A stretch of 64,000 bases of DNA from Arachnia propionica. Its GTDB lineage: Bacteria > Actinomycetota > Actinomycetes > Propionibacteriales > Propionibacteriaceae. A program made the position numbers and the translations under genes. Each line of letters opens with the position of its first letter. Position 1 is the stretch's first letter. Shown here one piece after another: positions 36,493 to 44,971 of this stretch. The DNA is taken from positions 62,001-126,000 of the forward strand of contig NZ_RQYT01000003.1 in NCBI RefSeq assembly GCF_003932785.1, given 5' to 3'. The notes under the pieces were generated by a model. That model was not told the origin of the DNA. It ran no database searches and saw only the letters and a list, made by a program, of their open reading frames with translations.

Positions 36493-37395
36493 ATGAAGAT
36501 CAACGTGCTCGACTCCCTCGACCAGACGCTGACGATTCTCGACGCGCCCGAGACACGGCGGCCGGAGCTGCTTGTCACGATGCGACAGCCCATGTCAGGG
36601 ATGTTCCCATGGATCCCGGGCGGGCCCGATCACCTCATGACGCATCGAGGCACCTTCGGTTTTCCGTTGACCGGACACGACGATCTCCTGCGCGAAGCCT
36701 TGGCCATGATGCGTTCAGCCGGGGTCCCGGAACGGGTCGAGGCGGGACTCGGCACCGCGCTGCAGGCGCTGCGGGAGGCCGATCCGGACCTGGAGTTCCC
36801 CGACGAGCTGAGGGTGCTCATCACCCTCGGCAATCCCGCGGATGACCATTTCATGCATGAGATCCAAGGTCTGTCGGCCTTCGGCGGCATCGCGGGTTTC
36901 ATCGAGCTGACGTTGTGGCCGAACCCGACGGTCATGGACCGGGTGGAGGCGATCGCCGCGCACGAGCTGCACCACAACGTCCGATACGGCCCCGGCGGGA
37001 TCGTCTGGAACCCCATGACCGTGGCCGTTGGGGAGCAGGTGGTCGCCGAAGGACTGGCGGACGTGTTCGCGCGGGAACTCCACGGCCTGGCGGGCCCCAC
37101 CCACTTCGTGCGCGCGTCGGGGGAACATGACCCCGCCGTTGTCAAGGTGCTCTCCGGGCTGGAGATCACCGGCATGCAGAACTTGGTGCCGTGGGTGCAC
37201 GGCGATGCCGCTGCCCGACGTTTCGGCGCGGAACCCGTCGGTCTGTCCACGGGAGCCGGATACGCCGCGGGCAGGGTCCTGGTGGAGAACCACCTGTCTG
37301 CGACGCGGACCACTGCTGCGGCGAACGTGCGGACCGACTGGCGTGTCGTCGCCGAGTCGTCGCGGTCAAACCATGACCCGAAGGCCGACACGTGA
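36493..37395 (+). CDS. DUF2268-type putative zinc metallopeptidase
   Basis: 300 residues, no signal peptide or membrane helix. Gluzincin-like HExxH motif H157-E158-L-H160-H161 in AAHELHHNVRYG, with a following Glu-rich helix (VGEQVVAEGLADVFARELHG) that could supply the third ligand, as in the DUF2268 predicted Zn-protease family. First gene of a two-gene operon with a TipAS-type MerR regulator under a MerR-style leaderless promoter. Substrate unknown; cytoplasmic location suggests an intracellular target or an unconventional role. Confidence 0.72.
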   Translation: MKINVLDSLDQTLTILDAPETRRPELLVTMRQPMSGMFPWIPGGPDHLMTHRGTFGFPLTGHDDLLREALAMMRSAGVPERVEAGLGTALQALREADPDLEFPDELRVLITLGNPADDHFMHEIQGLSAFGGIAGFIELTLWPNPTVMDRVEAIAAHELHHNVRYGPGGIVWNPMTVAVGEQVVAEGLADVFARELHGLAGPTHFVRASGEHDPAVVKVLSGLEITGMQNLVPWVHGDAAARRFGAEPVGLSTGAGYAAGRVLVENHLSATRTTAAANVRTDWRVVAESSRSNHDPKADT

Positions 37396-38165
37396 TCGAA
37401 TGGGACGTGGCTGAACTGGCACGGCGTGCCGGGATCACCACACGAACCCTGCGCCACTACGACCAGATCGGGCTGCTGGCCCCGAGCCGGGTCACCGCCG
37501 CAGGGGTGCGTCACTACGATGCCGACGCCGTCGCCCGCCTGCAACGGATCCTCCTCCTCCGGGACGTCGGCATGCCGTTGGCGAAGATCGCCGAGCTGCT
37601 CGAACACGAGGACGAGGCGGAGGAGGTGGCCGCCTTGGAGGAGCACATCAAGGTGCTGGAGTCCCAGCGAGCAGCGCTGGCAGTGAGGATCAAGGCTGTG
37701 CAGCACCTGCTGGAGGCGCGCCGACATGGTCGAGAACCCGACCCGGACGTCCTGCTCGAAGGATTCAATGACCGCTACGAGGCCGAGGTGGTTCGACGAT
37801 GGGGGCGTGACGCCTACGAGGCGGGGAACCGCTGGTGGCACGACAAGACCTTCGCCCAGCAGCAGGCGTGGAAGCAGGAGTCGGAGCAGCTCGTGGCCGA
37901 CTGGCTGAGGACCTTCCGCAGCGGGGTCACACCGGGCTCAGCCCCCGCGCGTGAGATGGTGAGGCGCCATCTCGGCTGGCTCTCCCGGATCCCGGGAACC
38001 CCCACGCATGCCGGGGATCATGGACGGGCGCTGGAGATGATCAACGGCCTGGCCCACATGTACGTCGAGGACCCGGGGCTGCGTCACGCCTTCGGAGGGG
38101 AGGAGGGCAGCCGATTCGTCCGGGACGCCCTCCTGCGGCACGCCCCGGACCTTGTCCCGGGCTGA
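37392..38165 (+). CDS. MerR family regulator with TipAS-like ligand domain
   Basis: 257 residues. Winged HTH at 1-75 (VAELARRAGITTRTLRHYDQI, GVRHYDADAVARLQRI), long dimerisation coiled coil (about 78-115), then a C-terminal helical domain like TipAS, which in Streptomyces TipA binds thiopeptide antibiotics. GTG start overlaps the metallopeptidase stop (GTGA). It most likely activates its own operon through the dyad in the 19-bp spacer when a small molecule binds. Confidence 0.87.
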   Translation: MIEWDVAELARRAGITTRTLRHYDQIGLLAPSRVTAAGVRHYDADAVARLQRILLLRDVGMPLAKIAELLEHEDEAEEVAALEEHIKVLESQRAALAVRIKAVQHLLEARRHGREPDPDVLLEGFNDRYEAEVVRRWGRDAYEAGNRWWHDKTFAQQQAWKQESEQLVADWLRTFRSGVTPGSAPAREMVRRHLGWLSRIPGTPTHAGDHGRALEMINGLAHMYVEDPGLRHAFGGEEGSRFVRDALLRHAPDLVPG

Positions 38166-38178
38166 GGCCGGGGGCGAT

Positions 38179-38211
38179 GCCGTGCCCGACCGGATCCCGA
38201 TCGGGCACGGC
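38179..38211. terminator. Hairpin terminator between merR-like gene and pepA
   Basis: GCCGTGCCCGA (38179-38189) pairs perfectly with TCGGGCACGGC (38201-38211) around an 11-nt loop, placed between two convergent stop codons. Confidence 0.78.
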
Positions 38212-38225
38212 GAGTGCTGACCTTC

Positions 38226-39722
38226 TCAGCCGCGCCCCATCCCCTTCGCCAGGGCCACGAGGGTCCGCACCGCGACCCCGGTGCCGCCCTTCGGGGTGCA
38301 GCCCCACGGGGCGTCCTCGTTGAACGCGGGCCCGGCGATGTCCAGGTGGGCCCAGGGCGTGTCGCCGACGAAGTGCTGCAGGAAGGCGCCCGCGGTGAGT
38401 GCCCCGCCCCAGCGGTTCTTTCCGGTGGAGCGCATGTCAGCCGCGTCGGATTTCAGCGCCTCCCGGATGTCCTCGGTGATGGGCAGGTGCCAGAAGGCCT
38501 CATCCGCGACCTCGGCGGCGTCGAGGAGACGGTCCGCGGTGGCGTCGTCGCTGGCCATGAGCCCGGAGATGCGGGTGCCGAGCGCCACCATGCAGGCGCC
38601 GGTGAGGGTCGCCACGTCCACGATGAGGTCCGGCTCGTCCCGACGTGCCCGCCCGAGGGCATCCGCCATGACGAGGCGCCCCTCGGCGTCGGTGTTGCCG
38701 TTCTCGACGGTGGTGCCGTCGAACATGGTGAGCACGTCGGAGGAGCGGTAGGAGGTGCCGGAGGGGAGGTTCTCGGCCAGCGCGGCGTAGGCGGTGACCT
38801 TGACCGGCAGGTCGAGCGCCGCGATGGCCTGGGTGGCCGCGATGACGGCGGCGGCGCCGGACATGTCCGCGGTCATGCCCGCCATCTGCCCGGCCGGTTT
38901 GATGTCGAGGCCGCCCGAGTCGAAGGTGATGCCCTTGCCGACGAGGGCGAGGTGGGCCTTGGCGCCCCTGGGTGCCCAGGACAGGCGCACGAGCCGGGGT
39001 CCGCGGCTGGACCCGCCGCCGACGGCGAGGAGGCCGCCATAGCCGCCCTTGACGAGGGCCTTCTCGTCGAGGATCTCGACGGAGACCTTCTGCCCGGCGA
39101 CGCAGCTGCGGGCGGCCTCCGCGAAGGTCTCAGGGTAGAGGAGGTTCGGCGGGGTGTTGATCCAGTCGCGGGCCTGGGAGACGGCCGCGGCCACGACCTT
39201 GGCGGTGTCGACGGCCTTGGCGACGGCCGACTGGGTGGCCACGAGCTCGATCTCGCGGATGGGGTGGGCCTCGGGGGAGCCGGTGACCTTGGGACGTCGG
39301 TAGGCGCCGAGGAGCGCCCCTTCGGCGGCGGCCTGCCCGAGCTCGGGATCGTTGAGCTCCAGCGAGACCGAGACCTTCCAGTCGGAGGCCCCCTCGGCGG
39401 CTGCGATCGTGCGCAGGGCCACGCCGCAGGCGTCACGCACGGCGGCGGGGGTGACGTCGACGTCGCCGAGCCCCACGACTGCGATGCGCTGACCGGCCAG
39501 CGACGGGAGCAGGGTCACCGCGCCCTGGCGGCTGCGTGCCCCAAGGCCCGTGGCCGTGGCGAGGAGGTCCTGGGGGAAGGTCTTGGACCACGCCTTGAGG
39601 AGCTCGGGGGAGGCGCCGACGAGGGTCGGGTCGTCACCGACGCTGGTGAGGCCGAGGACGAGGACGTCCGAGTTCTTCGAGGGCGTCCTTGCGGTGCTGA
39701 GTTGGGGAATGTTCTTGCTCAT
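38226..39722 (-). CDS. pepA: Leucyl aminopeptidase (M17)
   Basis: 498 residues. Metal/catalytic motifs of the M17 family: VGKGITFDSGGLDIKP (catalytic lysine and Asp), NTDAEGRLVMADAL (the family signature) and LTGACMVALG. N-terminal macro-like domain precedes it. Removes N-terminal residues from peptides in the cytosol. TAAGCT (39729-39734, minus strand) lies 6 nt before the ATG with no Shine-Dalgarno, leaderless. Confidence 0.95.
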   Translation of the reverse strand: MSKNIPQLSTARTPSKNSDVLVLGLTSVGDDPTLVGASPELLKAWSKTFPQDLLATATGLGARSRQGAVTLLPSLAGQRIAVVGLGDVDVTPAAVRDACGVALRTIAAAEGASDWKVSVSLELNDPELGQAAAEGALLGAYRRPKVTGSPEAHPIREIELVATQSAVAKAVDTAKVVAAAVSQARDWINTPPNLLYPETFAEAARSCVAGQKVSVEILDEKALVKGGYGGLLAVGGGSSRGPRLVRLSWAPRGAKAHLALVGKGITFDSGGLDIKPAGQMAGMTADMSGAAAVIAATQAIAALDLPVKVTAYAALAENLPSGTSYRSSDVLTMFDGTTVENGNTDAEGRLVMADALGRARRDEPDLIVDVATLTGACMVALGTRISGLMASDDATADRLLDAAEVADEAFWHLPITEDIREALKSDAADMRSTGKNRWGGALTAGAFLQHFVGDTPWAHLDIAGPAFNEDAPWGCTPKGGTGVAVRTLVALAKGMGRG

Positions 39723-39814
39723 CGGGCCAGCTTAGAGGGCGCGCGGATAGGTGCATCTACTGCGGTCGCCCCGGTGACTCCCTGGCTGCGTTCCTGGGTG
39801 GGTCTCTGTGCACC

Positions 39815-39878
39815 AATCGCCGTTCTGCTTCCATGAGACCCCCCGCGGCAACGCTGCCAGAAAAGCAGAACGGCGATT
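39815..39878. terminator. 16-bp perfect hairpin between araC-like gene and pepA
   Basis: AATCGCCGTTCTGCTT (39815-39830) pairs perfectly with AAGCAGAACGGCGATT (39863-39878); the 32-nt loop contains a small GGCA/TGCC stem. It lies after the minus-strand AraC-like gene and upstream of the pepA promoter and may be the terminator that separates them, though the loop is long. Confidence 0.5.
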
Positions 39879-39886
39879 CTTGACCG

Positions 39887-39908
39887 CCCCCCCGTCGGGG
39901 GGGGGGGG
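39887..39908. repeat. C7 then G12 homopolymer tracts
   Basis: Seven C (39887-39893), three bases, then twelve consecutive G (39897-39908). This can form a stem and is prone to polymerase slippage. It lies in the gap between araC-like gene and pepA, about 175 bp upstream of the pepA start. No gene crosses it convincingly. Confidence 0.85.
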
Positions 39909-39986
39909 ACGGTGCGGGTTCCGGGGTGACCGTCGACCGTCGACCTGCGCCGGTTCGCGTGACTCCTGCGCCGCGGGGTCCGGTTC

Positions 39987-40808
39987 TCAGGCCTCACCCG
40001 AGGGGCGTCGTCGCTGTCTCGCGGCGTGGCGGGCGGGGGTGGTGCGGTGGATGCTCCGGTATGCCTTGATGAACCCCGTGCTGGTGGCGTAACCGACGGC
40101 GGCTGCGACGTCCTGGACCGTCCAGCCCTCGTCCAGGAGCCGTGTGGCCTCATGGGTGCGCGCCCGGGTACGCCACTGGGCGAAGGTGACCCCGGTGTCG
40201 TGACGGAAGGCACGCAGCAGTGTCTTGGAGCTCACCCCGAGAGCGGTCGCCCAGTCGGTCAGCGTCCTGGGGTCGGCCGGGTCGGCGAGGATGGCCTCCG
40301 CCACGGTGCGGGCGGCCGGGTGTCGCGGCAGGGCCAGGACGCTCCGGCTCTCCTCACTGTGCTCGAGGATGTCCCGGACGAGGCCGAGGGCGAGGAGTCG
40401 TCGTTCAGGGGAACGCTCTCGGAGGCAGAGATGGCGGAGCACCTGGGCCGTGAGTTCGTCGACCGGCAGCGCAAGGGGGCGGAGCCACCGATCACCGCTT
40501 GGTCTCAGTGCCGGATCCACGTAGAGGCTCAACAGGGCATCAGCCCCCTCGGTCCGGATCTCGTGCTCGGTGTGGGCGGGGATCCAGACGAGGTGGCCCT
40601 GGTCGATGCGCCACCACTGGTCCTCGAGCCGGATCGACGCCCCGCCGTGTTGCGGCCAGGTCAGCTGGTCGACGTCGTGGTGGTGGCTGGCGACTCGGCT
40701 CCCGGGCGGCAGCGGATCATTCTCGGCGTGAACAGGGACTGTCCCCTGGGGCACATGGGGAGAGGGAGACCAAGATCCAACAGGGTCTGAATCATCCGGA
40801 ACAGACAC
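39987..40808 (-). CDS. AraC family transcriptional regulator, probable iron-uptake regulator
   Basis: 273 residues. N-terminal cupin-like domain (SHHHDVDQLTWPQHGG, HLVWIPAHTEHEI) and C-terminal double HTH (LTDWATALGVSSKTLLRAFRHDTG, TVQDVAAAVGYATSTGFIKAYRS). Start is GTG 40808 with AAAGGAG spaced 6 nt. Divergent from the siderophore-importer operon, which it presumably regulates together with IdeR/DtxR. Two TTTCTG elements 11 bp apart (40819 and 40830) lie at its 5' end and could be AraC half-sites. Confidence 0.87.
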   Translation of the reverse strand: MSVPDDSDPVGSWSPSPHVPQGTVPVHAENDPLPPGSRVASHHHDVDQLTWPQHGGASIRLEDQWWRIDQGHLVWIPAHTEHEIRTEGADALLSLYVDPALRPSGDRWLRPLALPVDELTAQVLRHLCLRERSPERRLLALGLVRDILEHSEESRSVLALPRHPAARTVAEAILADPADPRTLTDWATALGVSSKTLLRAFRHDTGVTFAQWRTRARTHEATRLLDEGWTVQDVAAAVGYATSTGFIKAYRSIHRTTPARHAARQRRRPSGEA

Positions 40809-40839
40809 CAGGCTCTCCTTTCTGGACGATTTCTGTCCA

Positions 40840-40880
40840 TTGAGAATGGTAGCCAGGAAGCTTAGGACTGCCTAACCTGT
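40840..40880 (+). promoter_or_regulatory. Promoter with IdeR/DtxR-like iron box upstream of siderophore importer
   Basis: -35 TTGAGA (40840-40845), 17-bp spacer, -10 TAGGAC (40863-40868). TTAGGACTGCCTAACCTGT (40862-40880) matches about 14 of 19 positions of the IdeR/DtxR consensus TTAGGTTAGSCTAACCTAA as I remember it, and covers the -10 box and start site, so iron-loaded repressor would block transcription. Confidence 0.75.
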
Positions 40881-40911
40881 GGTCGTTTCGTGTCGTCCGT
40901 GAGAGGAACCC

Positions 40912-41934
40912 ATGTCCAATCCACTGCGTCCACTGGTGCTGTTGCTCGTCGCCGTGCTCAGCCTGGTGGCCTGTTCGACCCCCACCAGCCCGACATCGCA
41001 GCAGACCACCACCGAGTCCTCGTTCCAGCCGGTGACGATCTCGCACGTTCATGGCGAGACGGAGATCACCCAACGCCCGACCCGTGTGGTGACCATCGGT
41101 TGGTACTCGCAGGACGTCGTCGCGGCGCTGGGCATCGTTCCAGTGGGTGTCGAGGACTTCACCTGGGGTTCCGTGGAGAAGTACCTGCCCTGGTTCAAGG
41201 ACCGGGTCGCCGAGCTCGGGGGTGAACTCCCGGAACTGCTCCGGCTCAATGACAAATGGGAACATGACTACGAGCAGATCCTCGCCCTCGAGCCCGACGT
41301 CATCCTGGCCCTGCACTCCGGTATCGACGAGACCGCCTACCAGCGCCTCAGCGAGATCGCGCCGACGGTCGCGTACTCCGGTGTGGCCTGGACCTCGGAG
41401 CGGGAGCGGCTCACCCTCGACATCGGTCGGGTCCTCGGCATGGAGCAGGAGGCGCAGCGCCTGCTCGATGAGGCGGATGCCGCCATCGCCGAGGCGGCCG
41501 GACGTCACCCCGAGTTCAAGGGGGTCGTCTTCACCTATGGGTCGAACCTTGCCGAAGGGGAGACCCAATTCGCCTTCTACGTTCGGGCCGACCCGCGGGT
41601 CCGTCTGCTCGAGGAGCTCGGCTTCGTCACCTCCCCGGACATCGTCAAGGCCAGTGAGGGGGCCTCTGAGTTCGTGACCTACGTCAGCCTGGAGGAACTC
41701 TCCCAGGTGGAATCTCAGTTCCACGTGGGCTGGGGGGATGTCGCTGCCGACGTCACGCGCACGCTCGAGCACCCGCTCGTGGCCAGGTGGGCCCCGGTGG
41801 CGGCGGGGCACACCCACTTCTTCGTCGAGGATCACACCCTGGCCTGGGCCTCCACCGCCCCCAGCGTGCTGTCCATCCCCGCGACAGTGGGTGCCATGGC
41901 TGACGATCTCGCGAAGGGACTGCCCCAGCAGTGA
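40912..41934 (+). CDS. Iron-siderophore ABC transporter substrate-binding lipoprotein
   Basis: 340 residues. Lipoprotein signal with lipobox LVAC (Cys21), Ser/Thr/Gln-rich linker, then a FhuD/BtuF-type fold: RVVTIGWYSQDVVAALGIVPVG (in parts), ILALEPDVILALHSGID, and a long inter-lobe helix. GAGAGGA precedes the ATG by 7 nt. First gene of an iron-regulated operon with two FecCD permeases. Likely captures a ferric siderophore; the exact ligand is not readable. Confidence 0.9.
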   Translation: MSNPLRPLVLLLVAVLSLVACSTPTSPTSQQTTTESSFQPVTISHVHGETEITQRPTRVVTIGWYSQDVVAALGIVPVGVEDFTWGSVEKYLPWFKDRVAELGGELPELLRLNDKWEHDYEQILALEPDVILALHSGIDETAYQRLSEIAPTVAYSGVAWTSERERLTLDIGRVLGMEQEAQRLLDEADAAIAEAAGRHPEFKGVVFTYGSNLAEGETQFAFYVRADPRVRLLEELGFVTSPDIVKASEGASEFVTYVSLEELSQVESQFHVGWGDVAADVTRTLEHPLVARWAPVAAGHTHFFVEDHTLAWASTAPSVLSIPATVGAMADDLAKGLPQQ

Positions 41935-42914
41935 AGGGCGCGTGGGTGGCGCTGGCAGGCCTCGGCATCGTCGTGGCCTGCCAGCTCAGCCTGACGGTGG
42001 GGGCGCTGCCCACCCCGGTACCCGTGGTGCTGGAGGCCCTCCTCTCACCCGACGACTCCGACGCCCATGCCGTGGTGCTCCAGCGGGTGCCGCGGACGCT
42101 GCTCGGTCTCCTCGTGGGATGCGCCCTGGGCGCCTGCGGGGCGCTGATCCAGGGCTGGACCCGCAATCCCCTGGCCGACCCGGGACTGCTCGGGGTCAAT
42201 GCCGGGGCGACGCTCGCGGTCACGGTGGGGGCGGGGCTCCTCGGATTCCGTGAACCGGGGCAGTACGTCTGGTGGGCCGTCGCGGGTGCGCTGGGGACGA
42301 CGCTGCTGGTGTTGGCGGTTGCCCGGAGTGGACGGGACGGGGGCACCCCCGTGCGGTTCGTCCTCACCGGGGTGGCGATGGAGGCGATCCTGCTGGGGAT
42401 CAGCTCCTTCATCATCCTGGGGAACCTCCAGGTCTTCCAGGCCGTCCGGTTCTGGGGGATCGGCAGCCTCGGTGGTCGCGATCCGGCCGTCGTGATCGCT
42501 GTGCTGCCCTTCCTGCTCATCGGGGTGGTCCTGGCGGTGGTCGCCGCCACCATGCTCAACGCCACCGCACTCGGCGACGAGCTCGGCTCCAGCCTCGGGG
42601 TTCATCCCGGTGCGACCCGGGGGTTGTGCGTGGCGGCCGTCACCCTGCTGGCGGGGTCGGCGGTGGCGCTGGCCGGACCCATCGCCTTCGTCGGACTCAT
42701 GGTGCCCCACATCGTCAGGCGAGTCGTCGGAGCCGATCAGCGATGGCTGGTCCTGATCTCGTTCCTCGTCGCCCCCACGTTGGTCCTGGCGGCTGACGTC
42801 GGCGGCCGGGTCGTGCTGCCGAGCGGCGAGCTCCCCGTCGGGATCGGGACGGCCATCATGGGCGGCCCCGTCATGGTGGCGTTGGCCCGACGGCAGCGGT
42901 TGGGGGCGCTGTGA
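41931..42914 (+). CDS. FecCD-type siderophore ABC permease, first subunit
   Basis: 327 residues, about nine to ten membrane helices. Family motifs RVPRTLLGLLVGCALGACGALIQGWTRNPLADPGLLGVNAGA (read as RVPRTLLGLLVG ... QGWTRNPLADPGLLG) and GPIAFVGLMVPHIVRR near the C-terminus. GTG start overlaps the binding-protein stop (GTGA); its own stop overlaps the next permease. Confidence 0.92.
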   Translation: MKGAWVALAGLGIVVACQLSLTVGALPTPVPVVLEALLSPDDSDAHAVVLQRVPRTLLGLLVGCALGACGALIQGWTRNPLADPGLLGVNAGATLAVTVGAGLLGFREPGQYVWWAVAGALGTTLLVLAVARSGRDGGTPVRFVLTGVAMEAILLGISSFIILGNLQVFQAVRFWGIGSLGGRDPAVVIAVLPFLLIGVVLAVVAATMLNATALGDELGSSLGVHPGATRGLCVAAVTLLAGSAVALAGPIAFVGLMVPHIVRRVVGADQRWLVLISFLVAPTLVLAADVGGRVVLPSGELPVGIGTAIMGGPVMVALARRQRLGAL

Positions 42915-43957
42915 GTGACACGAGCCTCCTCCTGCGGTGCCGACGAGGTCGACAACGACGCGATGCGCTCGTGCTGTGCCTCGGCCTCGGGCTGGTGGCG
43001 CTGGTCCTCGGTTTGCTGGGCGTGCTGACGGGGACCTACTCGCTGACCCCGTCTCAACTCCTCGAAGTGCTCCAGGGCCGGGGACGCCCCGCCGTGGTGC
43101 GCCTGCTGTGGGAGTGGCGGTTGCCGCGCACCCTGTTCTGCCTCGTCGGGGGGACGGCCCTGGCCGTGAGCGGTGCCCTGTTCCAGCGGTTGACCCGCAA
43201 CCCTCTCGGCAGCCCCGACGTCATCGGCTTCGGTACCGGGGCCTACACCGGGGTGCTGATCGTCACCCTGGTGCTGGGCAGCCCCCGCTACCTGTCCCTC
43301 GTCATGGGGGCGTTCCTGGGTGGTGTCGCGACGGCGGTGGTGGTGTACCTGCTGGCATGGCGGCGGGGTGTGCAGGGGTTCCGGCTCATCCTCGTCGGCA
43401 TCGGCACCTCGGCCTGCCTTGCGGGGGTCAACAACCTCCTGCTCATCCGCAGCGGCGCCCAACGTGCCCAGGAGGCCAGTTCCTGGGTGTTCGGCTCCTT
43501 CGCATCGCTGGGGTTCGCGCAGTTCTGGCCCTTCCTCGTCCTCGTCCTCGTCCTGCTGGTGGTCGTCGGCACCCAGGCGTCGCGGCTGGCGCAACTGGAA
43601 CTGGGCGATGAGGTGGCCGGGGCACACGGCGTGCGGGTGGAGGCCGTGCGCCTGGTGGTCGTCCTGGTGGGCATCGGGCTCATGGCCGCGGTGACGGCCG
43701 CCGCCGGGCCGATCGCCTTCGTCGCCCTCGTCGCGCCGCAGATCGCCCATCGCATCCTCCCGGGGCGAGGGCTCCATCTCGGCGTGTCAGGCCTCGTGGG
43801 GGCCGTGCTGCTCCAGGGCTCCGACCTGCTCGGGCAACGCCTCGACGCCAGCGTCGGCCTGGTGACCGTCGTCCTCGGCGGGGGCTACTTCCTGTGGCTC
43901 ATCGTGGGCGGACGGCGTCGGGGTCACGGCTCCAGGGACATCGGAGGGATCACCTGA
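42911..43957 (+). CDS. FecCD-type siderophore ABC permease, second subunit
   Basis: 348 residues, paralogue of the preceding permease: WRLPRTLFCLVGGTALAVSG, FQRLTRNPLGSPDVIGFGTG and GPIAFVALVAPQIAHRI. GTG start, 4-bp overlap. The operon ends here, without the expected FecE/FhuC-type ATPase gene, which must be elsewhere or shared. The 3' end overlaps a small convergent gene by 34 bp. Confidence 0.92.
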   Translation: MSDTSLLLRCRRGRQRRDALVLCLGLGLVALVLGLLGVLTGTYSLTPSQLLEVLQGRGRPAVVRLLWEWRLPRTLFCLVGGTALAVSGALFQRLTRNPLGSPDVIGFGTGAYTGVLIVTLVLGSPRYLSLVMGAFLGGVATAVVVYLLAWRRGVQGFRLILVGIGTSACLAGVNNLLLIRSGAQRAQEASSWVFGSFASLGFAQFWPFLVLVLVLLVVVGTQASRLAQLELGDEVAGAHGVRVEAVRLVVVLVGIGLMAAVTAAAGPIAFVALVAPQIAHRILPGRGLHLGVSGLVGAVLLQGSDLLGQRLDASVGLVTVVLGGGYFLWLIVGGRRRGHGSRDIGGIT

Positions 43958-44127
43958 TCCTCGCCCTCCCACAGGGCCACCTCCGCGACGCCGACCTCCA
44001 GCAGGTCCTCCCAGTACAACGCGAGCCACTGTTCGGCCTCCTCGCGTGACGGGAACGACGGCATGAGGTCCGCCTGCTCGAGTGCGGCCACGGCCGCGGG
44101 GTCGGTGGGCCGCCACTGGTGGCTCAT
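43924..44127 (-). CDS. 67-residue acidic protein of unknown function
   Basis: Soluble, tryptophan-rich and acidic: QWRPTDPAAVAALEQADLMP, PSREEAEQWLALYWEDLLEVG, then a short C-terminus. Its start overlaps the DUF3043 stop by 4 bp, so it is the second gene of that operon. The S-REEAEQWL segment is reminiscent of other small actinobacterial proteins, but I cannot name a family. Confidence 0.65.
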   Translation of the reverse strand: MSHQWRPTDPAAVAALEQADLMPSFPSREEAEQWLALYWEDLLEVGVAEVALWEGEDQVIPPMSLEP

Positions 44128-44804
44128 ACCGGATCACCCCGGTTGATGCGCGGGCTCGGGCGGCGGAAGCGTCGGATCATGAGGGCCCGGTTGAACATGT
44201 ACATGAGCAGGCCCCGCTTGTTGGCCCGGGGGACCCGCTCGGCCAGCAGCTTCTTGAAGCTGCGCCACATGAAGAACGTGTTGATGAAGCTGAGCAGCAG
44301 CAGCACCCACAGGAGCAGGGCGATGTAGCTGGAGAGCAGCACGTTGCTCATGGTGAGCATGACCCCGGCCATGACGACGAGCATCGCGGGCATCATGAAC
44401 TCGGTGATCGTCCAGCGGGCGTCGACGTAGTCGCGCGCCAAGGTCCGTTCGGGCGAGGCCTCGATCCGGTCCCAGGCCTCCATCCTGGCCTTCGACCGGG
44501 CCTCGCGGTCCGCCTTGCGCTGCTCCTTCGGGGAGAGGTTCGGGTGGAGGCGTTCCATGCGGGCCGCCTCGGCCTGCTTGCGCGTCATCGTCGGCTGGTT
44601 CTTGCGTGCCGGTTGGCGACGCTTCACCGTCACCTTCGACGAGGTCTCCTCGGTCCGCGTCTCAGGAGTGGTCGCCTCCTTGGACGACGGTTCAGCGGCC
44701 TTCCGCTCCTTCCTGTCGTCCTTGGGGACGAGGCGGGTGCGTTCCTTCCGAGGCCGGTCCTCGGTGGTGTCGGTCTTGCGCTCGTAGGGGTGGAACAGGC
44801 CCAC
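44124..44804 (-). CDS. DUF3043 family membrane protein
   Basis: 226 residues from GTG 44804, preceded by GGAGG spaced 7 nt; the longer frame to 44951 lacks similarity. Highly charged cytoplasmic N-terminal 110 residues rich in K, R, E and T, then RDYVDARWTITEFMMPAM and two adjacent helices (about 130-180), and a basic tail with KKLLAERVP and ALMIRRFRRP. This pattern is DUF3043. Divergent from pspA; may share envelope-stress control. Function unknown. Confidence 0.82.
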   Translation of the reverse strand: MGLFHPYERKTDTTEDRPRKERTRLVPKDDRKERKAAEPSSKEATTPETRTEETSSKVTVKRRQPARKNQPTMTRKQAEAARMERLHPNLSPKEQRKADREARSKARMEAWDRIEASPERTLARDYVDARWTITEFMMPAMLVVMAGVMLTMSNVLLSSYIALLLWVLLLLSFINTFFMWRSFKKLLAERVPRANKRGLLMYMFNRALMIRRFRRPSPRINRGDPV

Positions 44805-44971
44805 GGATCTGCCTCCGGTGTCGAGGGTGAGTACGTCGGGCCAGTGTAGAGCAGAAGCTCCGACCACGGTCACTTCCCCGAGCGGGAAGGAATCAGGGGA
44901 GAACCGGACCCGATCGCCACCAAGGAGCGGTACGGTTGTGGGTGGCATCACCCGAACGCGGAAGGACCCAC

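Noticed and set aside
39808-40092. Small plus-strand frame crossing the G12 tract, suggesting a phase-variable gene
   Set aside because: Composition is low complexity (Pro/Gly/Arg), no start signals, and it runs into the antisense of the AraC-like gene.
44804-44951. N-terminal extension of the DUF3043 protein to the start at 44951
   Set aside because: The extension covers the pspA promoter region and has no similarity; GTG at 44804 has GGAGG at good spacing.
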